Source of the DNA: Paenalicyclobacillus ferrooxydans
GTDB taxonomy: Bacteria > Bacillota > Bacilli > Alicyclobacillales > Alicyclobacillaceae
Direction: 5' to 3'
Assembly: GCF_001399675.1 (NCBI RefSeq)
Contig: NZ_LJCO01000052.1
Span: forward strand, 21,091-85,090
DNA length: 64,000 bases
Positions within the stretch are counted from its first letter, which is position 1. Every line of letters begins with the position of its first letter. Shown one piece after another: positions 18,104 to 28,060 of the stretch. The notes beneath the pieces were generated by a model. That model saw only the letters and a list, made by a program, of their open reading frames with translations, did no database searches and was not told where the DNA came from. The position numbers and the translations under genes were made by a program.

Positions 18104-18721
18104 ATGATTAACGAACAATCTCTTACTTCATCCAATACAGATCCCGGACAGGCATCCCAACCGAACCAGGAGCGGGTGAATGTCGCGTACCATGTCCGAA
18201 AAATTCTTGAGTTGCTCGGAGAAAACCCGGACCGTGAAGGTTTGCTTGACACACCGGATCGCGTCGCAAAAATGTTTGAAGAAATGCTTAGCGGTTTGAA
18301 TGTCGATCCGGTCAGTGTCCTCAACACCACCTTTGAAGAGACGTCAGACGGGCCTGTGATTGTATCTGACATCACCTTTTACAGTTTGTGTGAGCATCAC
18401 ATGGTGCCGTTTTTCGGGAAAGCGCACGTCGGCTACCTCCCGGGGAAGCGCATTGTCGGCCTCAGTAAACTGGCGCGGCTTGTCGAGACAGTCAGTCAGC
18501 GATTGCAGGTGCAGGAACGGATGACGAGCCAGATTGTTAACGCCGTCACCACCGCACTCGAACCTGAGGGCGTCATCGCTCTTGTCGAAGCAGAACACAC
18601 CTGTATGTGTGCACGAGGTGTGAAAAAGCCCGGATCGCGAACGACGACCATCGCCGCCTCCGGCAGATATAAGGACGATGTTGCACTTCGCCAAGAGTTT
18701 CTGCGGATGATTGGCAAGTAA
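18104..18721 (+). CDS. folE: GTP cyclohydrolase I
   Basis: Converts GTP to 7,8-dihydroneopterin triphosphate, the first step of tetrahydrofolate synthesis. At 205 residues the whole family pattern is visible: the zinc and catalytic region SLCEHHMVPFFGKAHVGYLP (Cys and two His), the RLQVQERMTSQI segment, and EAEHTCMCARGVKKPGSRT with the second zinc Cys. This is the zinc-dependent FolE type, not FolE2. The ATG at 18104 follows GAGGAGAGGAGG. Translation from 18026 would lack a site. Confidence 0.96.
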   Translation: MINEQSLTSSNTDPGQASQPNQERVNVAYHVRKILELLGENPDREGLLDTPDRVAKMFEEMLSGLNVDPVSVLNTTFEETSDGPVIVSDITFYSLCEHHMVPFFGKAHVGYLPGKRIVGLSKLARLVETVSQRLQVQERMTSQIVNAVTTALEPEGVIALVEAEHTCMCARGVKKPGSRTTTIAASGRYKDDVALRQEFLRMIGK

Positions 18722-18802
18722 CTGACTGAGAACAGTGAAGTCCGCGTGAAATGGGGTGCGTAGAGAAGTGCGGGAAAATGGCGTATGGCATGCCATCTTG
18801 TA

Positions 18803-18847
18803 GGCCAGCAATGTAGAACACTGTAGAGCAATGTAGAACACTGTAGA
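18803..18847. repeat. Short direct repeats after folE
   Basis: The 11-mer GTAGAACACTG occurs twice, interleaved with GTAGAGCAAT and a third GTAGAAC. It looks like a small tandem amplification in the folE 3' flank; no function is evident. Confidence 0.6.
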
Positions 18848-18868
18848 ACTTAGCGCACTGAAACGAAG

Positions 18869-18902
18869 GAACGCGTCGGAGACCCGACGCGTTCTTTTAC
18901 TT
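18869..18902 (+). terminator. Terminator of folE
   Basis: A 9-bp stem ACGCGTCGG/CCGACGCGT (18871-18879 with 18884-18892) with loop AGAC is followed by TCTTTTACTTTCCT. It lies between the convergent folE and acyl-CoA ligase genes. Confidence 0.88.
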
Positions 18903-18979
18903 TCCTCGGTGTTATCGTCTTTCGTGTGAACCGACGGGTCTGAAGCCGTCGGCGTCTTTCCGGCACGCAATCCGGCATT

Positions 18980-20818
18980 TTAGCCCACTTGCCCTCTAAC
19001 GGGAAGGTACATCGCCTCAATCTCACTTTCGTACCGATCCAGGACAGCTCTGGCTTTGATTTTCAGCGTTGGTGTCAGGAACCCATTCTCGACCGTGAAC
19101 GGATCGGATAAGATCAACAGCTTTTTTGGCCGCTCAAATTCTGCATAGCCTTCGGTTTGACGCCGGACCTCGTTCATTAAAAGTTCATTCAGTTCCGGAT
19201 CACTCCTCCATTGCCCCTTTGCAGGCAACTCCTTGCCGTGACTCTTGTACCAACTGGAGATTTCCTGTTCGTTCGGCACCACAATCAGAGATACGAACTT
19301 GTAGGCCTGGCCCACCATCAAGGCTTGATCAATGAATCGACTTTTCAGGATGTCTCCTTCAATCGGTGCAGGGGTGACCTTTTTGCCCGTCGACAGGACA
19401 ATCAGGTTCTTCTTGCGATCCGTTATCCTGAGATATCCGTCCGAAGTGACTTCACCGATGTCTCCCGTATGTAGCCAGCCATCGTCTGTAAACAGATCCT
19501 TTGTGGCGGATTCATTGTTGAAGTAGCCGGATGAGATACTCGGGCCTCTGACCTGTACTTCGCCTTCCTCGTCGGTGCGAACGTCAACATTGGGCAGAAT
19601 TTTCCCTGCGGTGCCCAGGTGCACTGCGCCTGGCGGGTTTACACACACAACCGGAGATGTCTCCGTCATGCCGTAACCCTCGCAAACCGAAATTCCGGCA
19701 GCTGTGAAGAACTCACCCACGTACTTCGGAAGCGGTGCTCCGCCAGAGATGACAGCACGTAAACGACCGCCAAGAGCTCCCTGAATCTGGCTGAAGACCA
19801 GCTTGTCATACATGCCGAGCTTGAACGATGGCGCAGCCTCCTTGGATACCCGAACCTTCATCCCAAGTTCTACAGCGTTTTCAAACAGGCGACGTCGCCA
19901 AGCTGGACCACTATCGACCTTCTTATATGCAATCTCCTGCACCTTCTCGAGCAGTCGCGGCACGGTCGTAAAAAGGGTCGGTGGCATGCGCAAAAAGTCC
20001 TCTGTGATTTGGGAAAATCCTCTGGCATATGCGATAGTTCCGCCTGCGCTCAGAATCACGAACTGCCCGGCGGTCCGTTCAAAGATATGCGACAAAGGAA
20101 GATAGGACAATGCCCGATCCGTGGAACGGATTTCGAACACCTGTCGAATCCCACGGACATTGGCAAGCAGATTGCCGTGAGTCAGCATGACACCTTTCGG
20201 TAAACCGGTGGTGCCGGAGGTGTACACGATGGTCGCCAAGTGCTCTTCTTCAATATTCGACCATCCTTCACACCACGCGGCGTTCTGCTTTCGGGTCAGT
20301 GCTGCGGTCCATGTGGGAAATCGATAGAAGTCGTATAATTCCTTGGCGGCTGAAATGGTGTCCTGGTTTAGATCAGTGTCGGATGTGTCGAGCAAAACGA
20401 CAAACCGCAACAGTGGGATTTCTTCTCGCGGTATCTGCAACAACTTTTGCAACTGGGCGATATTCTGAAGAAACAAACCCTTCATTCCTGAATCTCGGAC
20501 GATATGTTCAATCTGTTGAGGAGGGATGCTGGGGTAAATCGGCACCGTACATGCGCCGCGGCTAAGAATGCCAAAATCACATAAGGGCCACCAGGCTCGC
20601 CCCTCTGCTAACAGACCGATTCGGTCTCCGCTCTCTACGCCAAGGTCCTTTAGGTGCAGTGAGATGGACTGAATGTCCAACCACATGCGCTGATACGTCC
20701 ACGTATCATATTCGCCGGACTGATTCGGATTCATGAGTGCAACTTTGTCTCCAAACTGCTCAACCGTCGTCTCCAGCATCGCAACTAGATTGCGTGCGTC
20801 TACTGCACTTTCCACCAT
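18980..20818 (-). CDS. Long-chain acyl-CoA synthetase (AMP-binding)
   Basis: 612-residue adenylate-forming ligase that activates fatty acids with ATP and CoA. Signature motifs are YTSGTTGLPKGVML (AMP/P-loop), SYLPLSHIFERT, GYGMTETSPVV, DDGWLHTGDIGE and ITDRKKNLIV. The catalytic lysine region near the C-terminus is FTVENGFLTPTLKIKA. These fit the FadD15/Faa-type long-chain group rather than acetyl-CoA synthetase. The start at 20818 is supported by GGAGGTGG seven bases upstream; the 25 extra codons to 20893 contain that site. Confidence 0.9.
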   Translation of the reverse strand: MVESAVDARNLVAMLETTVEQFGDKVALMNPNQSGEYDTWTYQRMWLDIQSISLHLKDLGVESGDRIGLLAEGRAWWPLCDFGILSRGACTVPIYPSIPPQQIEHIVRDSGMKGLFLQNIAQLQKLLQIPREEIPLLRFVVLLDTSDTDLNQDTISAAKELYDFYRFPTWTAALTRKQNAAWCEGWSNIEEEHLATIVYTSGTTGLPKGVMLTHGNLLANVRGIRQVFEIRSTDRALSYLPLSHIFERTAGQFVILSAGGTIAYARGFSQITEDFLRMPPTLFTTVPRLLEKVQEIAYKKVDSGPAWRRRLFENAVELGMKVRVSKEAAPSFKLGMYDKLVFSQIQGALGGRLRAVISGGAPLPKYVGEFFTAAGISVCEGYGMTETSPVVCVNPPGAVHLGTAGKILPNVDVRTDEEGEVQVRGPSISSGYFNNESATKDLFTDDGWLHTGDIGEVTSDGYLRITDRKKNLIVLSTGKKVTPAPIEGDILKSRFIDQALMVGQAYKFVSLIVVPNEQEISSWYKSHGKELPAKGQWRSDPELNELLMNEVRRQTEGYAEFERPKKLLILSDPFTVENGFLTPTLKIKARAVLDRYESEIEAMYLPVRGQVG

Positions 20819-21111
20819 TCGTATCCACCTCCGGCCCGGTTTACCGGGTAATTCGAATGTTCCCAAGTTTGCGCGTTCACTGTCTCGCGGCATTTGTCGT
20901 CATCTCGTCGATTGGCTGTAGTCTCTCCATACTATGCTTATGTGACTCAGAGAAACTAGCCAGCAGGTCGTAAGCGGTTACATCTATAATACATAAATGT
21001 TTGCAAAATGACAATGTGTCAGTACTTGTGCAGGGATTGGATCCACAGCCGAGGTTTGGTACATTGGGACTAGTTAACTCGATACATGGTGTAAGTGAGG
21101 CGGGTCAGGGT

Positions 21112-21645
21112 ATGAAGGCGGCGTTTCTCGCTCTCCCGAACTGTGAAATCTGGCAAGTGGCAACACTCCAACGCCTGCTCACAGAACGTGGATGGTCAAT
21201 GAGAACATTGACCATCGGTGGACAAACTGTTTGTACGGACGGCGGTGTACGGCTGGTTCCTGATGGAGACGTGTACAACACCTTCCCTGGGGACTTCGGA
21301 CTGCTCGTTGTCGCAGGTGGGACCATCACGGAGCAAGACACGCGCGATCCTAGCTTAATGCGCTTCCTTAGACAGTATGACGTATCTGGCGGAGCCATCG
21401 CTTGCATCGGATCGGGCGCTGCAATCGTTGGTGCAGCTGGGCTTTTGGGCGGGCTGCACACTGCGGTGGATTCCGACGTGGTACAGGCATTTCCTGACGC
21501 ATTCAACCACGCGATATTGACAGATGAGCTCGTTGCCCTCGATGGCAGCGTTACGACCGCCCACAGGGACGCCTATGAGCTGTTTGGAGAGGTGACACTG
21601 GAACTTACGGAGACTTACCATCTAGCAAGGAGGAAACAACCTTGA
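21112..21645 (+). CDS. DJ-1/PfpI family protein
   Basis: 177-residue protein of the DJ-1/ThiJ/PfpI fold. The N-terminus KAAFLALPNCEIWQVATLQ and the GLLVVAGGT and GAIACIGSGAAIVGAAGLL segments match the family. The nucleophile-elbow Cys is the C in AIACIGSGA, preceded by the expected small residues. Acidic Glu in the first helix (CEIWQ) corresponds to the Glu that hydrogen-bonds the Cys. Chaperone, deglycase or amidase activity is not predictable. The gene overlaps the downstream cyclophilin by 4 bp, so the two are coupled. Confidence 0.8.
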   Translation: MKAAFLALPNCEIWQVATLQRLLTERGWSMRTLTIGGQTVCTDGGVRLVPDGDVYNTFPGDFGLLVVAGGTITEQDTRDPSLMRFLRQYDVSGGAIACIGSGAAIVGAAGLLGGLHTAVDSDVVQAFPDAFNHAILTDELVALDGSVTTAHRDAYELFGEVTLELTETYHLARRKQP

Positions 21646-22295
21646 GAAGCATCATGAAAAGCAGTCAACTGGCTCTGGCAGCTGTAGGCCTAGGCGCAGT
21701 CGTTACACTTGCAGGGTGCGGTGCATCGAACCAGCCGGGAAACACAACCGGATCGCAGCCAGCACAGTTGCAATGGAGTTCCCCACCGGCGATGCAGATT
21801 AATACGAGCAAGCAATACGACGCGGTGGTACATACAAACTATGGTAACTTCACGATTCAATTGTTCGCAAATGCCGCTCCACATACGGTAAACAACTTTG
21901 TATTCCTAGCGAAGCACAACTACTATGACAACAATCAGTTCTTCCGGATTATCCAGTCCTTCATGATTCAGACGGGCGACCCGACGAATACAGGCACCGG
22001 AGGGCCCGGCTACACCTTTAACGACGAGCTGCCTCCGAAGTACCCTTATGCACCCGGAATCGTTGCAATGGCGAATGCAGGGCCAAACACGAATGGCAGT
22101 CAGTTCTTTATTTGCACTGGACCTGACAGCAAAGGGTTGCAACCGAATTACACCGAATTTGGCAAAGTCATCAGCGGAATGAGCGTCGTACAGAAAATCG
22201 CGGCGATCCCTGTTGTCACGAACCCCAACTCGGGCGAGCAAAGCATGCCAACCAAGAAGGCGTATATTGAGTCCATTGATATTCAGGTGAAGTAG
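21642..22295 (+). CDS. Lipoprotein peptidyl-prolyl cis-trans isomerase (cyclophilin)
   Basis: 217 residues. A lipoprotein signal peptide ends in TLAGC, so the mature protein should be lipid-anchored outside the membrane. The cyclophilin domain follows: NYGNFTIQLFANAAPHTVNN, then FFRIIQSFMIQTGDP with the catalytic Arg, and GSQFFICT. It likely assists folding of secreted proteins. The TTG start at 21642 is fixed by AAGGAGGA and overlaps the previous stop as TTGA. Confidence 0.92.
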   Translation: MRSIMKSSQLALAAVGLGAVVTLAGCGASNQPGNTTGSQPAQLQWSSPPAMQINTSKQYDAVVHTNYGNFTIQLFANAAPHTVNNFVFLAKHNYYDNNQFFRIIQSFMIQTGDPTNTGTGGPGYTFNDELPPKYPYAPGIVAMANAGPNTNGSQFFICTGPDSKGLQPNYTEFGKVISGMSVVQKIAAIPVVTNPNSGEQSMPTKKAYIESIDIQVK

Positions 22296-22390
22296 CGGAG
22301 TCACAAGTCGCACCCTCGGGGGTCACCCCATTGGGGGTCACCCCATTGGGACTGAGTAGAGCAAAGGGAACGCACATCGGAGGAATTAGT

Positions 22391-22858
22391 GTGAGAAGAT
22401 ATGGATGGGTCTTCACCATATTGATTGTGGCAGCGTTTTTCATTATGAAACACCGCTCGATTCCCTATGCCCCGACACCGGACACCGTGATCACTACATC
22501 CCAAGGGATACGCGTTGCGGCTTATATGAAGATGCCGACAGGCAGTGGTGAAGCGTGGGTCCTTGCGAGGAAGGCCAGCGGAGAGTACGTGGTCAACGTC
22601 TACAATCGACAGACTCTGGTACATGTGTTTACAGCCGGCCAAACGGTGAAGCAGGACTCAAGTGGTACTACCTACAGTACCACGGACCTGATTCGACTCG
22701 GGCTGATGGAATACCAGGCCACAGACATTCACGTGAACAAGGATGGCCGCACGGGCTACATCGACTTCAAGGAAGTCTCAGGCATCACGGGCAACAATGT
22801 TGTCGGGAATGCAGCCGGCGGCTCAGCGGGCAACGCCGTCGGTAATAACGCCGGGTAA
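22391..22858 (+). CDS. Single-span membrane protein of unknown function
   Basis: 155 residues. One N-terminal hydrophobic helix (about residues 5-20) is followed by an extracytoplasmic domain of beta-strand character and a Gly/Asn/Ala-rich tail made of repeated GNN/GNA turns. The GTG start at 22391 has GGAGG seven bases upstream. It lies 95 bp after the cyclophilin and could share its transcript. No family recognised. Confidence 0.7.
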   Translation: MRRYGWVFTILIVAAFFIMKHRSIPYAPTPDTVITTSQGIRVAAYMKMPTGSGEAWVLARKASGEYVVNVYNRQTLVHVFTAGQTVKQDSSGTTYSTTDLIRLGLMEYQATDIHVNKDGRTGYIDFKEVSGITGNNVVGNAAGGSAGNAVGNNAG

Positions 22859-22939
22859 GCCTGAACGCCACGTAACACTGACCACGGAGGCGGCAACGCG
22901 GGAATTGAACGCGGCGAACGAACGTACACGTGCCGGTTT

Positions 22940-23088
22940 TGCCGACCGTCTGCTGTTGAGGGCGAGGTTGCCTGTTTTGGCGGCCGGCTGCTGTAGAGGG
23001 CGAGGTTGCCTGTTTTGGCGGCCGGCTGCTGTTGGGGGCGAGGTTGCCGATAGCGACCAGGTTGCTGTTGGGGGCGAGGTTGCCGATA
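22940..23088. repeat. Minisatellite, units of about 30-45 bp
   Basis: Repeated blocks built from GGCGAGGTTGCC joined to either TGTTTTGGCGGCCGGCTGCTG or GATAGCGACCAGGTTGCTG. GGCGAGGTTGCC occurs four times. The last units run directly into the first member of the palindrome cluster. Confidence 0.8.
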
Positions 23089-23272
23089 GCGAACTCAATT
23101 TCCCTTATCTAGGCTTTTGCCCTCTAATAGTGAAAAACAACGGACGAATCGTCCGTTGTTTCCTCATTATCCCTCTGACAGCCGCATGAATAGCACGATA
23201 GCGAACATTTTTTCCTCTGTGCTTCGAGCCAACGAGTGAAACTGCCCGATAAGGGAAGAAACTTCCCCTATA
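23084..23272. repeat. Four-member GGAA-N5-TTCC palindrome cluster (copy 1)
   Basis: Four dyads whose left arms begin at 23090 (CGAA-CTCAA-TTTC, degenerate), 23142 (GGAC-GAATC-GTCC), 23202 (CGAA-CATTT-TTTC, degenerate) and 23254 (GGAA-GAAAC-TTCC). Distances are 52, 60 and 52 bp. The second has a perfect 8-bp stem with A/T flanks and could act as a bidirectional terminator. The arrangement matches the cluster at 46.7 kb. Confidence 0.6.
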
Positions 23273-23401
23273 ACTTCAGACACGGCCACTCAGGCGCCCA
23301 CCGGGCGGCATGCCCACGCCCGCCACAGCCGCACTCCCGCACGCGAGCCCAGGCGCCCCCGTGCCCCCATGCTGACACCCGCACGCCCGCTCCTGCTCCC
23401 A

Positions 23402-24712
23402 CTACTTCGCCAAAGCGAGGCCCACGTCGTCCGCTTTGGCAACGTTTGCTGGCCGCAGGATGCCTTCGCCCGACACGGGATATACGGCAAAGTCACCGTC
23501 TAGACTGCTGCTGACGACGCGCAGGCATTCCAGAGCTCCGAGGTCACACCCGCGAACGTACCATGCTTCTGCGTTGGTACCCTTCACGCCGAGGTACTTC
23601 ACTTGGGCGGCACCCAAATCGGATCGCCAGGCGAGAGCTGGTTCATTTCCTGCAGGCCCAAACCCAAACCGTCGCCGGACCAAGAAACTTCCGTGCCGGA
23701 GTGACTGTGCGACAATCTGTCGCGACTGGCGCAGCCGAAACTCACTGCCTTTGACCACTTTCACAACATCCTCGACCACGGCACTTGCCGTCGGCAGCGC
23801 TCCGGCTCCGGGGCCAGACAGTCCGATCCGTCCGACGATATCCCCCTCCACCTCGAGGAAGTTGTCGGCGCCGGAGATGTGATAGAGCGGATCGTTCGCC
23901 GGGACCAGCTGCGGACCAACCGCCGCCGACAAGCTCCCGGTCTCTGCATCAACACGTGCTTCAACAATATGACGGATCCGACACCCGAGATCGTGCGCAT
24001 ACTCGATATCTTCGGCGGAAACCTCAGTGACGCCTGTCAAATCAACGTGTGACGCGATCTCCACATCGAACGCCAGCCTCGACAGAATCCGCAGTTTGTA
24101 AAGCGCATCGTAGCCGGCGACATCCATCGTCGGATCGGCCTCGGCGTAGCCCAATCGCTGCGCCTGAGCCAGGGCTTCGATGAAACCTTCACCGGCCTCT
24201 GTCATCTTCGTCAGGATATAGTTGTTTGTGCCGTTCACAATCCCACGGATTCGTCCGATCCGATTCGCGACAAAATAGGTATGCAGCGCGTGAATGGCGG
24301 GTACCCCGCCAAGTACGCTGCCCTCGCAAAGTAACGCCCGATTCAGCCGCTTCGCAAGCGCCTGCAGTGTTTCGCCGTGGATAGCCATCAGCTCTTTGTT
24401 CGCAGTCACCACGTCTTTGCCTGACTGCAGTGCGAGCGTAATCGCGCTTTTGGCTGGTTCAATACCGCCGATGACTTCCACCACAATATCTACATTCGGG
24501 TCCGTCACCACCTGGCGCCAGTCGTCGCATACAAGTTCCGGATTCACTCTAGGCCCACGTTCACGATTCAGGTCCTGCACCGCAATCCGGGTGACTTCAA
24601 ATGAAGCACCGACACGTTCAACCAGCGCATTGCTGTTCACCGTGAGTGCTTCCACCACACCCCCGCCAACGACTCCACATCCAAGCAATCCAATCCGCAC
24701 TCGTTTTTCCAC
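23402..24712 (-). CDS. hom: Homoserine dehydrogenase
   Basis: Reduces aspartate semialdehyde to homoserine, the branch point to methionine and threonine. 436 residues. The NAD(P) site is GLLGCGVVGGGVVE, followed by TANKELMAIHGE, the catalytic GTNNYILTKM region and GYAEADPTMDVAGYDALYKL with the active-site Asp/Lys. The last roughly 90 residues, where many homologues have an ACT regulatory domain, are present but diverge from a clear ACT pattern. Third gene of metY-metX-hom; only 4 bp separate it from metX. It should be repressed by SAM through the shared riboswitch. Confidence 0.95.
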   Translation of the reverse strand: MEKRVRIGLLGCGVVGGGVVEALTVNSNALVERVGASFEVTRIAVQDLNRERGPRVNPELVCDDWRQVVTDPNVDIVVEVIGGIEPAKSAITLALQSGKDVVTANKELMAIHGETLQALAKRLNRALLCEGSVLGGVPAIHALHTYFVANRIGRIRGIVNGTNNYILTKMTEAGEGFIEALAQAQRLGYAEADPTMDVAGYDALYKLRILSRLAFDVEIASHVDLTGVTEVSAEDIEYAHDLGCRIRHIVEARVDAETGSLSAAVGPQLVPANDPLYHISGADNFLEVEGDIVGRIGLSGPGAGALPTASAVVEDVVKVVKGSEFRLRQSRQIVAQSLRHGSFLVRRRFGFGPAGNEPALAWRSDLGAAQVKYLGVKGTNAEAWYVRGCDLGALECLRVVSSSLDGDFAVYPVSGEGILRPANVAKADDVGLALAK

Positions 24713-24716
24713 GAGC

Positions 24717-26036
24717 TCACTCCTTCCCCAAATGGGCCGATACCAACGCGTTCAACATGTCATATTCAATCAGGAAAGCATCGTGGCCATGCGGCGAATC
24801 GAGCTCCAGATAGGTTAAGGGCGCCCCGAGCTCCTCTGCTCGGGCGACCGTTTGAGCGAGATCGGACGACTGATACAGGTAATCACTGTTGATGCCGACG
24901 ACTGTGGTCTTGCTTTGAATCATTGCCAAGGCTGCATCAAGGCCGCCGCGAGCCCGGCCGATATCGTGACCATCCATTGCCTTTGTCAAGTATAGATAGC
25001 TGTTCGCATCAAACCGTTTGACAAACTTCTCCCCGTTGTAGGCCAGGTACGACTCGACCTCATAGACAGGCCGAGTAAACTCTTGCCTGCCCGTGCCGCC
25101 CGTGCCGTCCGTACCGCCAATTCCACCCTCACCGCCAATTGCGTCGGACAAACCAGTCGACGTTTGGCGTCGCTCAAACTTCACGTCGTAGAGCCCGCCA
25201 GCTCGATAGGTCAGCATGCCAATCGTACGAGCAAGCGCTAAACCGTCTGTCGGCGCCTGACCGCCATAGTAATCGCCCTGTTGCCAAGCCGGATCGCTCG
25301 TAATCGCCTTGCGCATCGCAGCGTTATATCCAATCGCCAGCGGTGGAAAAGCCGCGTGCGCGGCCATCACAATCCCATTTTTCACGCGATCGCAATCTTC
25401 AATCAACCATTCCCACACCTGCATCCCGCCGAGCGACCCGCCGATGACCAGCTCTACGCCTTCCACTCCAAGGCTGTCGATGAGGTTAATCTGAGCACGG
25501 ACCATGTCCCGGATGCTCACAAGTGGAAAACGCAGCCCGTAGTGGATCCCGTCCGGAGCAATCGACGAAGGCCCCGTCGTGCCGCTGCACCCACCGAGGA
25601 CATTGCTGCAGATGACAAAGTACTTTTCCGGATCAAGTGCCTTGCCCGGGCCAATCAACCCTTGCCACCAGCCATCTGAAGGGTCGGCTCCAAGCGTTGA
25701 CGGGCCAGCATGCGCATCCCCCGTCAGCGCGTGGCAGACGACAACAGCGTTGTCTCTTGCAGCATTCAATTCGCCCCACGTCTCATACACCACATCGAGG
25801 TTGAAAATCACTTGCCCCGTTTCACACTGAAAGCGGGGCATCCGGGCGACGCGACAATGATGGCGCAGTTGATTTGCACTCTCCGCATCATTTGGTTCGT
25901 GGTTGCCCGGTTCAGCGTACGTCCGGTGGTCTTGTTGTTTGTCACGACAAAACGGTTCGTACGTGACATAGCCCTGCACCCTGACCGGTTGCAGAGTACC
26001 TGATACATCAGGTTCGAGTTCCTGTGCCATCTGCAC
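24717..26036 (-). CDS. metX: Homoserine O-acetyltransferase
   Basis: Alpha/beta-hydrolase acyltransferase that makes O-acetylhomoserine from homoserine. Nucleophile elbow GGSLGGMQ, catalytic Asp in GINSDYLY and His in SPHGHDAFL are visible, as is the GGCSGTTGPSS segment of the family. Two oddities: about 65 residues precede the usual family start around FQCETGQVIFNL, and a Gly/Thr-rich insertion (about residues 300-317) interrupts the domain. The GTG at 26036 has AAGGGGGG upstream; an internal ATG (MPRFQC) has no ribosome site, so the extension may be real. Confidence 0.92.
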   Translation of the reverse strand: MQMAQELEPDVSGTLQPVRVQGYVTYEPFCRDKQQDHRTYAEPGNHEPNDAESANQLRHHCRVARMPRFQCETGQVIFNLDVVYETWGELNAARDNAVVVCHALTGDAHAGPSTLGADPSDGWWQGLIGPGKALDPEKYFVICSNVLGGCSGTTGPSSIAPDGIHYGLRFPLVSIRDMVRAQINLIDSLGVEGVELVIGGSLGGMQVWEWLIEDCDRVKNGIVMAAHAAFPPLAIGYNAAMRKAITSDPAWQQGDYYGGQAPTDGLALARTIGMLTYRAGGLYDVKFERRQTSTGLSDAIGGEGGIGGTDGTGGTGRQEFTRPVYEVESYLAYNGEKFVKRFDANSYLYLTKAMDGHDIGRARGGLDAALAMIQSKTTVVGINSDYLYQSSDLAQTVARAEELGAPLTYLELDSPHGHDAFLIEYDMLNALVSAHLGKE

Positions 26037-26078
26037 GTTCAGCCCCCCCTTGAATGACGTGGTTAACGGTACTCCCGC

Positions 26079-27504
<1,426 letters not shown>

Positions 27505-27536
27505 CCAAACAAAAAACCGCTCCGAGAGGAGCGGTT
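27505..27536 (-). terminator. Expression-platform terminator of the S-box riboswitch
   Basis: Leftward, a perfect 9-bp stem AACCGCTCC/GGAGCGGTT (27528-27536 with 27515-27523, loop of 4) runs into TTTTTTGTTTGG. In S-box leaders SAM binding favours such a terminator. Confidence 0.9.
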
Positions 27537-27570
27537 CCGATGCCACAAAATGGTGGTCGACCCAAGACTC

Positions 27571-27723
27571 CCCTCATCTCTCAAGTTCGATTGTTCAAGC
27601 GTCGTGCAAAAAGCATGCGCTGAATGTTGTCGAACCTGCAGGAATTGGCACCTCTCCAGACGAATGTTGTCTGGTGGTTGCCGGGTTTCATCGGGCCAGT
27701 CCCTCCACCACTCTAGATAAGAG
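27571..27723 (-). ncRNA. SAM-I (S-box) riboswitch aptamer
   Basis: Read leftward, the conserved S-box core is present: CTCTTATCTAGAG, GGTGGAGGGACTGGCCC, GATGAAACCCGGCAACC, and later GGTGCCAATTCC. P1 pairs 27715-27723 with 27571-27579 over nine positions including two G-U pairs. P2, the kink-turn region and P3 (CCAGAC with GTCTGG) can be drawn. A promoter lies upstream and a terminator downstream, so high SAM should switch off metY-metX-hom. Confidence 0.96.
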
Positions 27724-27754
27724 TATTACGCCTATGCGGTTTTTTGTTGGCGTT

Positions 27755-27784
27755 AATATATCAGAGGAAATTGGCCCATGTCAA
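27755..27784 (-). promoter_or_regulatory. Sigma-A promoter of the met operon
   Basis: On the minus strand a perfect TTGACA (27779-27784) and TATATT (27755-27760) are separated by 18 bp. Transcription would begin near 27748, about 25 bases before the aptamer. Confidence 0.8.
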
Positions 27785-28060
27785 CATTTACATTCTGTCC
27801 GTAACGTCCTTAGGACATAGATTCTTCGGTTTTGAGGCACGCTGTGTGCTTGACGACCTTTTACTGCATTGGTTAAATGATATGGATATGCTCTCAGTTC
27901 ATAATCAGTAAATAATTTCCAGTCAGAAAGAGAAATCCGGGCCAGAAGAACAATTTAAGAAAGAGAATTAATTTCAGAAAGAGAATTATTTTAGGAAGAC
28001 ATTTAAGAAGACCGTTAAGAAGGCAATATTGTTCATCACTTACCCTCTAAGGAGCTGGTT
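27785..28060. other. AT-rich interval with purine-rich repeats upstream of the nucleotidyltransferase
   Basis: No gene is seen. The right half (27925-28022) repeats AGAAAGAGAAT-like words three times and ATTTAAGAAG/CGTTAAGAAGG near the end. Base composition is much more AT-rich than the surroundings, which fits a promoter region for the 28-31 kb cluster. I cannot fix a -35/-10 pair. Confidence 0.5.

Larger units (their letters stand above)
22859..23401. other. Non-coding interval between convergent genes
   Basis: This 543-bp stretch holds no convincing gene. From left to right it contains a GC-rich minisatellite (about 22940-23088), a four-member palindrome cluster (23084-23272), and C/G-rich low-complexity DNA (about 23285-23400) rich in CACGCCCGC-like words reaching the hom stop. 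The palindrome at 23133-23163 could also end transcripts from both sides. Confidence 0.75.

Noticed and set aside
22313..22352. Two copies of GGGGTCACCCCATT as an operator
   Set aside because: It is a simple direct duplication in the 5' flank of an unknown gene; no promoter context supports regulation.
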